This document shows, piece by piece, positions 1-8,794 of a stretch of 64,000 nucleotides of DNA. The notes beneath the pieces were generated by a model that ran no database searches, had not been told where the DNA came from, and saw nothing but the letters and a program-made list of their open reading frames with translations. The DNA is from Enterococcus alishanensis. Its GTDB lineage: Bacteria > Bacillota > Bacilli > Lactobacillales > Enterococcaceae. Both the position numbers and the translations under genes were made by a program. Where the stretch lies: contig NZ_JAHUZB010000003.1 of assembly GCF_019218635.1 (NCBI RefSeq), positions 569,729 to 633,728 of the forward strand, written 5' to 3'. Position 1 is the stretch's first letter; every line of letters begins with the position of its first letter.

Positions 1-91
1 AAGTGCTTCTCTACACTTCAGACTTTAACAAATAAAACTTACCAGAATCTTTCTCCACTACAATAAAATCTAACAAGTTTGTAAGAATTAC

Positions 92-997
92 TTATTTCAC
101 TAAAAAAACTGAAAAAGTACTGCCTTCTTCAAGTTTTGAGTCAACTTTCAGATAAGCATTCTCGGCAGCTAAGATCTGCCTTGTTAGGTATAAACCAATC
201 CCTACGCCTTCATTATCTGCCACTGAACTTGAACGATAAAAACGAGTAAATATTTGAGCCAATTCTTTTTCAGAAATTCCAATCCCAGTGTCTGTAATAT
301 CAATTCGGCAGAAAAATTCATAGGCTGTCGTTTTTATCGTAATCTTCCCATCATCAGCTGTGTATTTGATGGCATTTTCAACAATATTCGCTAGCGCTTC
401 AGTCGTCCACTTCTGATCGAAAATTGCTTCTTCCTGGGTATTTTCAAGAATGATTTGAATATTTTTTTGTTGCGCATTTTCGTTGAACTGTAATTGCACT
501 TCTTTTAGCATTGGTAAAATTGCCGTCTTTTGCGGATGTAAAGCTAAAATTCCTGTTTCCAAACGAGACAATTTAATCAAAGTAGTAATTAAAAAGTTCA
601 GTTTTTCAGTTTGCTGACTTATTTGTGTAAGATATTTTTGATTCTCGGTAGATAGGTCTGCTTGCTCTGCCAATAACTGCGAATACAATAATAAATTTGT
701 CACAGGTGTCTTGGTCTGATGGGAAATATCAGAAATTAATCGCTTAATTTTCTCTTTTTCATGCGCCATTTGTTCCGTGGAACTGACCGAAGTAGTTAAA
801 TACTCTTTCATTTGACTTTCAATCGAAGACAATATGCTTTCATCATAATTAGCTTCATTAAATGTACCTTCTTTAGCTTTCACTAGCATTTGAGACAAGC
901 GATTTAACATTTTTCTAAACCGCCATCGTTGCCAAAATAAAATTATGAGTAAGCAGATAATAATTACCATGCACCAAAACAATAGATTTAAAATCAT
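92..997 (-). CDS. Sensor histidine kinase with one membrane segment
   Basis: Membrane kinase that should autophosphorylate on His93 and pass the phosphate to the response regulator encoded just upstream. Seen: one hydrophobic segment at residues 2-22 and no extracellular loop, an H-box ISHQTKTP, an N-box NIVENAIKY near residue 207, and G-boxes DTGIGI and GVGIGL. The start ATG overlaps the regulator's stop by 4 nt, so the two are translationally coupled. Kinases without a sensor loop often sense through a partner transporter (family knowledge); any such partner would lie left of the window. The stimulus is unknown. Confidence 0.9.
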   Translation of the reverse strand: MILNLLFWCMVIIICLLIILFWQRWRFRKMLNRLSQMLVKAKEGTFNEANYDESILSSIESQMKEYLTTSVSSTEQMAHEKEKIKRLISDISHQTKTPVTNLLLYSQLLAEQADLSTENQKYLTQISQQTEKLNFLITTLIKLSRLETGILALHPQKTAILPMLKEVQLQFNENAQQKNIQIILENTQEEAIFDQKWTTEALANIVENAIKYTADDGKITIKTTAYEFFCRIDITDTGIGISEKELAQIFTRFYRSSSVADNEGVGIGLYLTRQILAAENAYLKVDSKLEEGSTFSVFLVK

Positions 998-1662
998 TTA
1001 TCCCACCGCCAACTATATCCAAGCCCATAAATTGTTTTTATTTCCTCCACCGCATCCAACTTGTCTCTGAGTCGCTTAATAGTCACCGACAAGGTATTGC
1101 CATCAATAAATTCTTGCTCGTTGCCCCAAACTTGATCCAATAACTTTTCCCGCATAACGGTAATTCCACGATTTTCGATTAAAATCCGTAATAGTTTTTG
1201 CTCTGTTTTGCTTAGTTCAACAGACTGTTTATTTTTAGAAAAAATCATTTTATTAAAGTCAAAAACGAACTCATCCATCACAAATAATTCTTGTTTTTTC
1301 TCTTGCTTACGTCGCAATTGGGTGTTAACTCGCGCTCGCAAAACTGCCAGACTAAAAGGTTTGGTAATGTAGTCGTTGGCGCCATATTCTAAGCCTAAAA
1401 CAATGTCCATTTCAGTATCATTAGCCGTCAACAATATCACGGGTATATTGAAACTATGTTTGATTTTTTTTAGAAATTCTAAGCCGTTACCATCAGGTAG
1501 ATGAATATCTAGTAAAACTAAATCTATTCCTTGATTTATAAGAACAGTTTCAGCATCAGCTAAGTTGTTAGATTGAATTATTTGAATTTCCAAATTTTTT
1601 AAAGCAATTGATACACCTTCACTAAGCGCCCGATCATCTTCTACAATCAATATTTTGTCCAT
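994..1662 (-). CDS. OmpR/PhoB-family response regulator
   Basis: DNA-binding partner of the adjacent kinase. Receiver domain at residues 1-115 with the acidic pair Glu8/Asp9, phospho-acceptor Asp52 (LLDIHLPDG) and the conserved Lys in the ITKPF motif; winged-helix domain from about residue 125 to 222. The length of 222 residues is normal for the family. It is the first gene of the pair and its start is preceded by only a weak Shine-Dalgarno sequence. Target genes cannot be told from the sequence. Confidence 0.92.
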   Translation of the reverse strand: MDKILIVEDDRALSEGVSIALKNLEIQIIQSNNLADAETVLINQGIDLVLLDIHLPDGNGLEFLKKIKHSFNIPVILLTANDTEMDIVLGLEYGANDYITKPFSLAVLRARVNTQLRRKQEKKQELFVMDEFVFDFNKMIFSKNKQSVELSKTEQKLLRILIENRGITVMREKLLDQVWGNEQEFIDGNTLSVTIKRLRDKLDAVEEIKTIYGLGYSWRWDK

Positions 1663-1738
1663 GTGATCTCAACTTTCATTTGATTCAATTATTATATCAT
1701 GGAAATAATTTGATTATTTGACTGCTTTATATTTACCC

Positions 1739-1773
1739 AAAAAAACCAAGAACCTATTTAAAGATCCTTGGTA
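1739..1773 (-). terminator. Terminator after the decayed surface-protein gene
   Basis: Imperfect stem with ACCAAG and CTTGGT arms followed, on the minus strand, by a T run. It lies directly after the stop of the degenerate LPXTG gene. Confidence 0.6.
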
Positions 1774-1781
1774 ATTAAAAC

Positions 1782-2335
1782 TTAATTTGCTCTTTTCTTC
1801 CGATACCAAACAAATCCACCTAAAACAATCAACATTAATTTGGTTTTAATACCAGTTGCTTGGCTGGGTCACTGATGATGTTGACGTTCCAATTGTTGTC
1901 TATCTGTCCTTAGAATAGAACCACCTCGCACTGTTGCATTATATACAAAAAATTATTTCTTATGACTCTTCTGTATGTCTGCCTACATAATAAGGTTGCG
2001 TTCGACTATCTCTATTAACAATGCTTCTATTGAAAGTGTAACCAGCTAAAACTTTGCTTCGTACTGAGAACAATTCCCCAATTTCATCAGTGTAAGATTC
2101 TGTTTTAGCGAGTTCCATAACGGATCCATCTTGATATTTGACGATAAAAAAATTTTTTCACATTAGATTCTGGATTGATAATTTTCTCTGATTAAATCAA
2201 TCGTATGATTTGAAGATTAGCTTTAAAAGTAAAAGGGACTGGCTTCTCAAAAACTTTGGTGTCATTTTCTGTCAGCGCATGAAAATAAACATAACCTTTA
2301 GTATTCTTTGTAGTAATAGTGTTATTTAAATTTAC
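1782..2335 (-). pseudogene. Remnant of a MucBP-like LPXTG surface protein
   Basis: No intact reading frame, but pieces in different minus-strand frames belong together. About 1968-2160 encodes VKYQDGSVMELAKTESYTD and further residues with the look of a MucBP-type repeat. About 2180-2330 encodes another beta-rich piece that ends in a stop. About 1782-1850 encodes a classic sorting tail: SQATG in place of LPxTG, a hydrophobic stretch (LMLIVLGGF), then RRKKRAN and a stop. Several frameshifts and stops separate the pieces. I read this as the 3' half of a decayed wall-anchored adhesin; the domain name is inferred from residue pattern. Confidence 0.65.
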
Positions 2336-2700
2336 TTTACTATTAATGGTGCGAATCTACCAATGATCGACTTTAAGATAATGCAACCAGCAACAATAAA
2401 AAGTGCAGTTTTTGAATCATAGATAATGGGAATATTCCATTTGAACATTTGTACGACTGTAATTACCAACGGGATTACACCAAAAATGTAGCCCACAATT
2501 GTGAGAGGATGCATTGGAGCGTTACTTATAAACTTACCGATGGTCGGCATTATCATACACATTGCAAATCCGATTATGCCCAAAGTAATCACTGCTGTTC
2601 TTGGTCCGTTGATGAATAATATTTGTTTATTCGATAATCCCGCATAAACAATCAAACCGGTAATAATCCACTCCACTATCAATATTCCAATTCCCTTCAT
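2332..2700 (-). CDS. Small four-helix membrane protein
   Basis: Function not recognised. The 122-residue protein is almost all membrane, with hydrophobic segments near residues 5-22, 35-55, 66-86 and 97-115. Its ATG overlaps the stop of the TetR gene (TAATG), so it is co-translated with the regulator and probably under its control. Small membrane proteins paired with TetR regulators are often stress or drug related, but nothing here shows a substrate. Confidence 0.75.
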   Translation of the reverse strand: MKGIGILIVEWIITGLIVYAGLSNKQILFINGPRTAVITLGIIGFAMCMIMPTIGKFISNAPMHPLTIVGYIFGVIPLVITVVQMFKWNIPIIYDSKTALFIVAGCIILKSIIGRFAPLIVK

Positions 2701-3332
2701 TATTTATCACTACTTAAATAGATTGCATTGAACTGTCTAATATGTTTTTCTAAAAAAATTAGGGCTTCATCATACTTTTCGGGCTGATTGTCGTATTTAG
2801 ATAGCAATAAATAAAGAGGTGAATAAAACTGCACTGCCATAATCATTGGATCAACATCAAGATAAATTTCATCTTTTATTAAATTAGTAAATACACCTGA
2901 TATATAATCTAAACCATTGTCTATTATCAATTCATGAAAAAATTTACCTGCTTCTGTTGTTCTATATTGCTCTATAGTTAGCATTCTACGTAATTGCGAA
3001 CCATATTCTGTTTTGAGATAGAATTGGAACATTGTAATACTGATGCGGAATAATTCCTCTCTGAGATCATTTTCTTTTGAAAAGATATTGGTCATGCTCT
3101 CAGGAGGCATAAAAGTAGAAACTTCTTCTTGATAACGACGTTCGATATCTTTGAGAATTGAATCAAAAATGTCTTGCTTATTATTGTAATGTTTGTATAT
3201 AGCGCTCTCTCGGATTCCGATTTCTTTTGATATGTCTCTAATGCCGACCCCATCATAGCCTTTTTCAGAAAATAACTTTAATGCAACTAATAGAATAACT
3301 TCCTTCGTATCCCGCGTTTTATTTTTTGGCAT
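2700..3332 (-). CDS. TetR/AcrR-family repressor
   Basis: Transcriptional repressor of 210 residues. The N-terminal helix-turn-helix lies at about residues 10-55 (GIRDISKEIGIRESAIYKHY) and the rest is a helical ligand domain without a recognisable specificity. It has a good AGGAGG site before ATG and is followed at once by the small membrane protein. A 17-bp inverted repeat upstream (3354-3397) is the likely operator, which suggests autorepression of the two-gene unit. Confidence 0.9.
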   Translation of the reverse strand: MPKNKTRDTKEVILLVALKLFSEKGYDGVGIRDISKEIGIRESAIYKHYNNKQDIFDSILKDIERRYQEEVSTFMPPESMTNIFSKENDLREELFRISITMFQFYLKTEYGSQLRRMLTIEQYRTTEAGKFFHELIIDNGLDYISGVFTNLIKDEIYLDVDPMIMAVQFYSPLYLLLSKYDNQPEKYDEALIFLEKHIRQFNAIYLSSDK

Positions 3333-3353
3333 AATATCCTCCTCAAAAAATAT

Positions 3354-3397
3354 AGTGATCGATCGTTCACCATTATTATAGTGAACAATCGATCACT
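3354..3397. promoter_or_regulatory. Large inverted-repeat operator before the TetR gene
   Basis: Arms AGTGATCGATCGTTCAC and GTGAACAATCGATCACT are complementary except at one position and are separated by 10 bp of AT-rich sequence. The repeat sits about 20 bp upstream of the TetR start codon, where a repressor would block transcription. The binding partner is inferred from position. Confidence 0.8.
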
Positions 3398-3475
3398 TGT
3401 CAAAAAAGAATTAAATTGACTTTCTCGAGTGATTTTTAAGTAGTTAACCTTTTTGCTTATTAAGTCTATAATTTC

Positions 3476-4318
3476 TTAATTATCTGTAATAATCACATCA
3501 GAAGCTTTAATCTCTTCACCAAAAAATGGTTTTAAAGTTTCATCATATGCGGTTTCAAAAAAGCCATCTTTATCTAACTTAGTGATTTCTTTATTGGTCC
3601 ATTTTAATAATGATTTATTACCTTTTTTGACTGCAGGATTAATTGTTGATACTTCCCCGATTTCTTTGATCCCTACTTCATAATCAGGATTATCTTTGAC
3701 CCAAGCGTATAAATAAGTATTGTCATCTGCTAGTGCATCTGCTCGACCATCTGTTAATGCTTGGAATTGTTGACTTTTTGAGTCAAATTTTTCCAAGTTT
3801 ACTTCTGGTTGTTCTTTTGTAAAATAAGTTTCGGCAGTGGTTCCTTTTGTGACGATTAAATCTTGGCCTTTTAATTGACTGGCTTTAGTAATAGCATCAG
3901 ATTTTTTGGAAACAACACCAATCCCAACTTTCATGTATGGTTTAGCGAAATCAACTACTTTTTCCCGCTCTGGAGTTTTCGTGAAATTGGCCAAAACAAT
4001 ATCAACCTTATTTGATTTTAAAGCGTCGACTCGTTCTTCCGCGTTAACTGTGACAAATTCTACATCGTCTTCACTGCCGATTAAATCTTTTGCTAATTGT
4101 CTTGCCAGATAAACATCGTATCCTTGATGATTTCCTTCGTCATCTAAATAACCATACGGAGATAAGTCACCAAAAACGGCTACTCGTAATTTCCCACGCT
4201 TTTTAATAGCTGAAACAGAAGATTTATTCTCTGCTGCTTGGACTGGTTGATTGCTACTAATAATTAACGCTCCCAACGCAACTGTTGCTAAAACGGCACC
4301 TAAAAATTTCTTTTTCAT
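3476..4318 (-). CDS. Amino acid ABC transporter, substrate-binding protein
   Basis: Extracellular solute-binding protein (SBP_bac_3 type) of 280 residues. It has a signal peptide at residues 1-28 with an AxA-like end (VQAAEN) and no lipobox Cys, unusual for a Gram-positive binding protein, so anchoring is unclear. The mature part has the typical start GKLRVAVFGDLSPYGY and the motif GYDVYLARQLAKDL seen in cystine/polar amino acid binders. It is the last gene of a four-gene transporter operon headed by a methionine-type T-box, so a sulfur amino acid (methionine or cystine) is the likely ligand. Confidence 0.85.
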   Translation of the reverse strand: MKKKFLGAVLATVALGALIISSNQPVQAAENKSSVSAIKKRGKLRVAVFGDLSPYGYLDDEGNHQGYDVYLARQLAKDLIGSEDDVEFVTVNAEERVDALKSNKVDIVLANFTKTPEREKVVDFAKPYMKVGIGVVSKKSDAITKASQLKGQDLIVTKGTTAETYFTKEQPEVNLEKFDSKSQQFQALTDGRADALADDNTYLYAWVKDNPDYEVGIKEIGEVSTINPAVKKGNKSLLKWTNKEITKLDKDGFFETAYDETLKPFFGEEIKASDVIITDN

Positions 4319-4340
4319 ATTTACATCCTACTTTCTTTTT

Positions 4341-5087
4341 TTATAATTTAGAGAAGTCGAGACTTCTTAAAAACGTAATCGCTCTTTCTGTTTGGGGATT
4401 TTCAAAAAATTCCTCAGTAGCGGCTTCTTCGACTATCTCCCCATCCGCCATAAAAATAATACGATCGCTAACTTGTTTAGCAAAAGCCATTTCATGGGTG
4501 ACAATCAATAGCGTTTTGTCTGTTTCCGCAAGTTCCAAAATAACTTCTAACACTTCTCGGACATTTTCTGGATCCAACGACGCTGTTACTTCATCAAATA
4601 GCATCAAGCTAGGATTCATTACCAAACTACGGACAATTGCTACTCGTTGTTTTTGACCCCCAGAAAGTTGGCGGGGATAATCATTGGCCCGGTCTCTTAA
4701 ACCTACACGATCTAGCCACTCCAAGGCTTCATTTTCAACCTCTGCTGCTTTTCTATTTTGAACTTTAACTGGGCCGACTTTGAGATTTTCTAAAACCGTT
4801 TTATTGGGGAATAAATCGTAGCTTTGAAAAACCATTCCGATTTCTGGTCGGACTTTCTGCCAATTTTTTTCTGTTAATAGTAATTGCTGATTTTTAAAAA
4901 ATATTTCTCCTGAAGTAATGGTTTCTAGACCATTTAAACAGCGGAGTAAAGTACTTTTCCCACTGCCTGAGGGACCCAATATAGCCACTACTTCTCCTGG
5001 TTGGATAGTTAAATTAATTTCTGATAAAACTTCTTTATCGCCAAATTTTTTGACAATTTTATATGCAGATAAAAGTGCTTCGGACAT
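4341..5087 (-). CDS. Amino acid ABC transporter ATPase
   Basis: ATP-binding subunit of the polar amino acid importer. Walker A GPSGSGKST, signature LSGGQKQRVA, Walker B LMLFDEVTASLD and the switch His in VTHEM are all present, so it should be active. The length of 248 residues is standard for the GlnQ/TcyC class. Its ATG overlaps the stop of the upstream permease (TAATG), and the binding-protein gene follows after about 20 bp. Confidence 0.93.
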   Translation of the reverse strand: MSEALLSAYKIVKKFGDKEVLSEINLTIQPGEVVAILGPSGSGKSTLLRCLNGLETITSGEIFFKNQQLLLTEKNWQKVRPEIGMVFQSYDLFPNKTVLENLKVGPVKVQNRKAAEVENEALEWLDRVGLRDRANDYPRQLSGGQKQRVAIVRSLVMNPSLMLFDEVTASLDPENVREVLEVILELAETDKTLLIVTHEMAFAKQVSDRIIFMADGEIVEEAATEEFFENPQTERAITFLRSLDFSKL

Positions 5088-5758
5088 TAGCTGCTCCTTT
5101 CTAAATAACTGGCGAATTTACTTAAGGGATAGCATAAAATAAAATAAATACAAAAGATAATGCCATAAATCCACAGGCTTGCAGTAGGCACCTCAATCGT
5201 GTAGTTTTCAATAATTTGTTGACCTACTCGAATCATTTCCGTGACACCTATCATCATTAGTAAACTGGTGGTTTTTATCACTCGCGTGACTAAATTGATG
5301 GTGGTAGGAATAATAGTTTTTAATCCTTGCGGCAACAAAATCTCCTGATACAGTTGGATCCGATTAAAGCCAAGAGATTTCCCAATTTCAATTTGATTCT
5401 GACTGACATTTTCCAATGCACTACGAGTCAAATCACTCATTTCCGCCGATATCCATAAAACAAAAACCAAAATCGAGACGGTTTGATTTGATATTTGCCA
5501 ATTAAACATTTCTGGCAATAAATAGTAGAAAAGAAATAATAAAACTAAAAGCGGTACAATTCGGAAAATTTCCAAATATAGTTTAAAGATAATTCGAATA
5601 AATGGATTGCGACTGGTTCGTATCATGCCAAAGACAATACCAATTGCTAGACCTAACACTAAAGAGATGGCCGAAATTTTTACAACTTCCCAAACACCAC
5701 CTAACAATCTAGTAAAATTACTGCCTTGAAAAAGGAGTTCATACCCGGCGATTTTCAT
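5087..5758 (-). CDS. Amino acid ABC transporter permease (second)
   Basis: Integral membrane subunit of the HisM/GlnP family. Five hydrophobic segments and the ATPase-contact (EAA) loop near ENVSQNQIEIGKSLGFN are visible. The start is taken at the ATG encoding MKIAGYELL, which has GAGGAG at the right spacing; an earlier start would lack a site. It overlaps the preceding permease by 20 nt. Two different permeases imply a heterodimeric channel. Confidence 0.9.
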   Translation of the reverse strand: MKIAGYELLFQGSNFTRLLGGVWEVVKISAISLVLGLAIGIVFGMIRTSRNPFIRIIFKLYLEIFRIVPLLVLLFLFYYLLPEMFNWQISNQTVSILVFVLWISAEMSDLTRSALENVSQNQIEIGKSLGFNRIQLYQEILLPQGLKTIIPTTINLVTRVIKTTSLLMMIGVTEMIRVGQQIIENYTIEVPTASLWIYGIIFCIYFILCYPLSKFASYLERSS

Positions 5759-6398
5759 AGCCCACACTCCTCTCTAACAAATAAATAAGTAGTACAATCG
5801 GCAAAATAAGTACTGCATAACTTATGACTAGCATAAATAAAAATTCCCGAGTCATATAAAACATCCCAATTAAATCACGAGTCGTATTGGTCAAATCCAT
5901 GATGGCAATCGCACTAAATACGGAAGTTTCTTTTAATAAGAAAATACAGTTAGCACCAATACTAGGTACTGCTAACGGCAATCCTTGCGGTAAAATAATT
6001 TCTTTCGTAAGTTGATACTGATTAAAGCCAATCGATTTTCCTGATTCAATTTGAATTTTCGGTACATACTCAAAACTACTACGGAAAGACTCCGCCATGT
6101 AGGCCGCACCTAAAAAAGTTAAACCGATAATGGCTGCCACATTTTTATCAATCGGTAAACCAATTTTTGGTAGTCCATAATATAGAAAGAAAATTTGAAT
6201 TAGCAATGGTGTATTCCGGGATAATTCTGTATACATGATTGCTAATCGATTGATTAGGGGGACTTTAAAATAGCGAACCAAGGCAATCAAAAAACCGATA
6301 ATAATAGATAGAACAATTCCCGCCAAACCCAACCCAAGCGTGATTTTCATAGCTGTCACATATTGGGGGATATTTTCTTTAATAATTGCAAAATCCAT
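5739..6398 (-). CDS. Amino acid ABC transporter permease (first)
   Basis: First gene of the importer operon and paralogue of the next permease. It has the EAA loop YVPKIQIESGKSIGFNQ and about five membrane segments. The start is set at ATG 6398 (MDFAIIKEN) behind GGAGGAACAA. Upstream in-frame codons run into the T-box terminator and cannot be coding. Expression should be switched by that T-box. Confidence 0.9.
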   Translation of the reverse strand: MDFAIIKENIPQYVTAMKITLGLGLAGIVLSIIIGFLIALVRYFKVPLINRLAIMYTELSRNTPLLIQIFFLYYGLPKIGLPIDKNVAAIIGLTFLGAAYMAESFRSSFEYVPKIQIESGKSIGFNQYQLTKEIILPQGLPLAVPSIGANCIFLLKETSVFSAIAIMDLTNTTRDLIGMFYMTREFLFMLVISYAVLILPIVLLIYLLERSVGYENRRV

Positions 6399-6404
6399 TT
6401 GTTC

Positions 6405-6667
6405 CTCCTTCCAATAAAAAAATCTCTTTGCCATCATTGACAAAGAGACGAATTTTCGCTAAACCACTCTTGTATAATATATACCTCGACCACTCCAAAC
6501 GAAGTGCGGTCAGTTAACGGTGACTACCGTCTAAAAAGCGTCAACTATTTAGAAAACTCCGAGCTCATCTTCACTCAAAAAATCTCTATCCTCTTTCTCA
6601 CCTGCCGAGGTCTCTGTTATGGGCTTTTTTAAGTTACTCTTCTCTTCAACATTTTTAATTATTTACT
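6405..6667 (-). promoter_or_regulatory. T-box leader, methionine specifier, before the ABC importer
   Basis: On the minus strand a promoter (TTGACA at 6696-6701, TATAAT at 6674-6679, 16-bp spacer) leads into a T-box. Near the 3' end is a degenerate T-box (GAGTGGTTTAGCGAAAATTC) followed by a CTCTTTGTC/GACAAAGAG-type terminator with a T run at about 6412-6450. In stem I the triplet at 6566-6568 reads ATG, followed by A, five bases and GAG, the same arrangement as the GGC specifier of glyQS. I therefore infer binding of uncharged tRNA-Met. Confidence 0.8.
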
Positions 6668-6776
6668 AATCATATTATAATCCTAAGAAAACTTTTGTCA
6701 AACTTAAAAATAACTCATCTATAAGTAAAATTAGCTTTTTTTAGCTGTTTTATCGAATTATAAAAAACACCTATGT

Positions 6777-7685
6777 CTATCTATAAGATAAATCAATAGA
6801 TAGAATTTCTTTTATTTCTGAAATGAATTCAATCGCTGCAGAACTTTTCTTACGTTGCGAATTAGTCACTGCAATCAATTGATGAGTTAAACTATCGCCA
6901 AAAGGTTTTAAAATAATTTCTTTTTTGATGAAACCTGCTACTATTCCTAAACCAGACGCATATGCATCAGACTCTGCTAAAAGATTCATCAACGTTCCAC
7001 GATCATTTGTATATAGACTAATCTGATTCTTATTGATTTCTAGCGGATCTTCATCAAAATGACTAAATCCTTGTTCTTCTTGAATAAAACGCACTTGTGG
7101 AAACTCTTTTAAATCATTAGACTGAATGGTTTTCTTAGTACTCAATGGATGGTCCCGGCGTAAAAAAATCTGGGTTTTAAATTCACCAAGGACTTCGTAA
7201 GAAAGCTTTTCTTGTTTAAAATATCTAGTTAAGGTTTGCTGGTTTTTCTGATCTAAGTAGATAATCCCTACCTCACTTTCAAAATCCCGTAAGCTTTCTA
7301 AAATTCTCTTAGTGGTCGTCTCGATTAATTGAAAACTTTGAATCTCTTGTTGAAACTTGTTGGTTACTTTCAAAAATGGTTGAGATAAAAAATCGTAATG
7401 CTGACTGGCCACAATAAAACTTTTCTGTTTCTCTCCTTGGTAATGATTTTCTAGCATTGAAACTTGCGCTAAAATACGATGGGCATAAACTAAAAAATCA
7501 CTGCCTTCTTCAGTCAGCAATACCCCAGACTTAGAGCGAGTAAACAATGAAATCCCTAATTCACCTTCTAAATCTTTGACTGCACTGGATAAACTTGGTT
7601 GGGTCACAAATAAATCTTTGGCGGCTTGGCTAAAGCTACCAGCTTTAGCAATTTGAATCACGTATCGACAATGTTGTAAATTCAT
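6777..7685 (-). CDS. LysR-family regulator, last gene of the C-S lyase operon
   Basis: LysR transcription factor of 302 residues. Winged helix at residues 1-60 (GSFSQAAKDLFVTQPSLSSA) and a periplasmic-binding-like effector domain. It lies 11 bp after the cystathionine-type enzyme gene and so is part of the T-box-controlled unit, a plausible CysB/MetR-like regulator of sulfur metabolism. That role rests on position only; no ligand can be read from the sequence. Confidence 0.85.
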   Translation of the reverse strand: MNLQHCRYVIQIAKAGSFSQAAKDLFVTQPSLSSAVKDLEGELGISLFTRSKSGVLLTEEGSDFLVYAHRILAQVSMLENHYQGEKQKSFIVASQHYDFLSQPFLKVTNKFQQEIQSFQLIETTTKRILESLRDFESEVGIIYLDQKNQQTLTRYFKQEKLSYEVLGEFKTQIFLRRDHPLSTKKTIQSNDLKEFPQVRFIQEEQGFSHFDEDPLEINKNQISLYTNDRGTLMNLLAESDAYASGLGIVAGFIKKEIILKPFGDSLTHQLIAVTNSQRKKSSAAIEFISEIKEILSIDLSYR

Positions 7686-7696
7686 TTTATTTACTC

Positions 7697-8794
7697 CTAT
7701 TCAAATACTTTTAAGGCTTCGATTAAATCAGCTATCAAATCATCACTATCTTCAATTCCTACTGATAAGCGCAATAAATCTGCAGTTAACCCGTAGGATT
7801 CTCGCAATTCTTGCGGAATGTCGGCGTGAGTTTGAGTGGTTGGATAAGTAATCAAGCTTTCTACACCGCCAAGACTTTCCGCGTAAGTAATTACTGCTAA
7901 TTTTTGTAGAAATTGACTGATTTTATTCTCATCTGCCACTTTAAAACTGATCATCGCACCTTTATCAGGATAAATCAGCGCTTTTAAATGTTTGACTTTA
8001 GCTAGTGCTTGGGCAACTTTTTTTGCATTTTTTTCTTGTTCTTCAAAACGTAATTTAAAAGTTTTTAAACTGCGAATAAACAGCCAGGCATCGAAACTTG
8101 ATAAAGTGGGGCCTGTCGTATTGGATAGCCAGGTCAATTTTTCTGCTAATTCACTAGATTTACTGATGATTACCCCCGCCAAAATATCATTGTGTCCAGT
8201 TAAAAATTTGGTTCCCGAGTGAAGAACGATATCAGCACCTAAATCCAATGGACGTTGCCCTAATGGTGTTAAAAATGTATTGTCCACAATCAATGGCGCA
8301 TCATTTTCGTGAGCTAGAGCAGCAACTTTGGCAATCGATACTTCTTGCATTAATGGATTCGTCGGTGTTTCCAAAAAAACAGCCGTAATAGCCGGTGAAA
8401 TTTGTTTTTCAAAACTTTCTAAATCATCAAAATAATGGAAAGAAGCAACTTTCCGCTCAGCCAGATCATCAAAATAACGGTAGCTACCACCATATAGATC
8501 CCGGGAAACTAAAAATTGACTACCATTTGGAAATAAATTAAATATTAATTGAACTGCCGCCATACCAGAGCTGGTGACAACTGCACCGGCACCGTTTTCT
8601 AATTCGGCTAGACCACTTTCTAAAATATCACGGGTAGGATTTTTCGTACGAGTATAATCAAATCCTGTACTTTCTCCAAGTTTTGGATGAGCAAAAGTAG
8701 TTGATAAATAGATGGGTGCACTAATAGCACCTGTTTGTTGATCTGATTTGTTGCCGATTTGGGCTAATTGAGTGGCTAATTTAAATTTTGTCAT
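7697..8794 (-). CDS. Cys/Met metabolism PLP enzyme (cystathionine lyase/synthase type)
   Basis: Member of the trans-sulfuration PLP family (MetB/MetC/CGL), which makes or cleaves cystathionine. Lys196 in HSGTKFLTGHND is the Schiff-base lysine; YTRTKNPTRD and ETPTNP are family signatures. The length of 365 residues is slightly short for the family. The start is preceded by AAAGGAG. It overlaps the upstream PatB-type lyase by 14 nt, so the two act together. Which of synthase, beta-lyase or gamma-lyase cannot be told from sequence alone; with a Met T-box, methionine synthesis from cysteine is the likely direction. Confidence 0.88.
   Translation of the reverse strand: MTKFKLATQLAQIGNKSDQQTGAISAPIYLSTTFAHPKLGESTGFDYTRTKNPTRDILESGLAELENGAGAVVTSSGMAAVQLIFNLFPNGSQFLVSRDLYGGSYRYFDDLAERKVASFHYFDDLESFEKQISPAITAVFLETPTNPLMQEVSIAKVAALAHENDAPLIVDNTFLTPLGQRPLDLGADIVLHSGTKFLTGHNDILAGVIISKSSELAEKLTWLSNTTGPTLSSFDAWLFIRSLKTFKLRFEEQEKNAKKVAQALAKVKHLKALIYPDKGAMISFKVADENKISQFLQKLAVITYAESLGGVESLITYPTTQTHADIPQELRESYGLTADLLRLSVGIEDSDDLIADLIEALKVFE

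Noticed and set aside
1-91. End of a further gene at the left edge
   Set aside because: No frame of useful length or recognisable motif can be supported in the first 91 bases.
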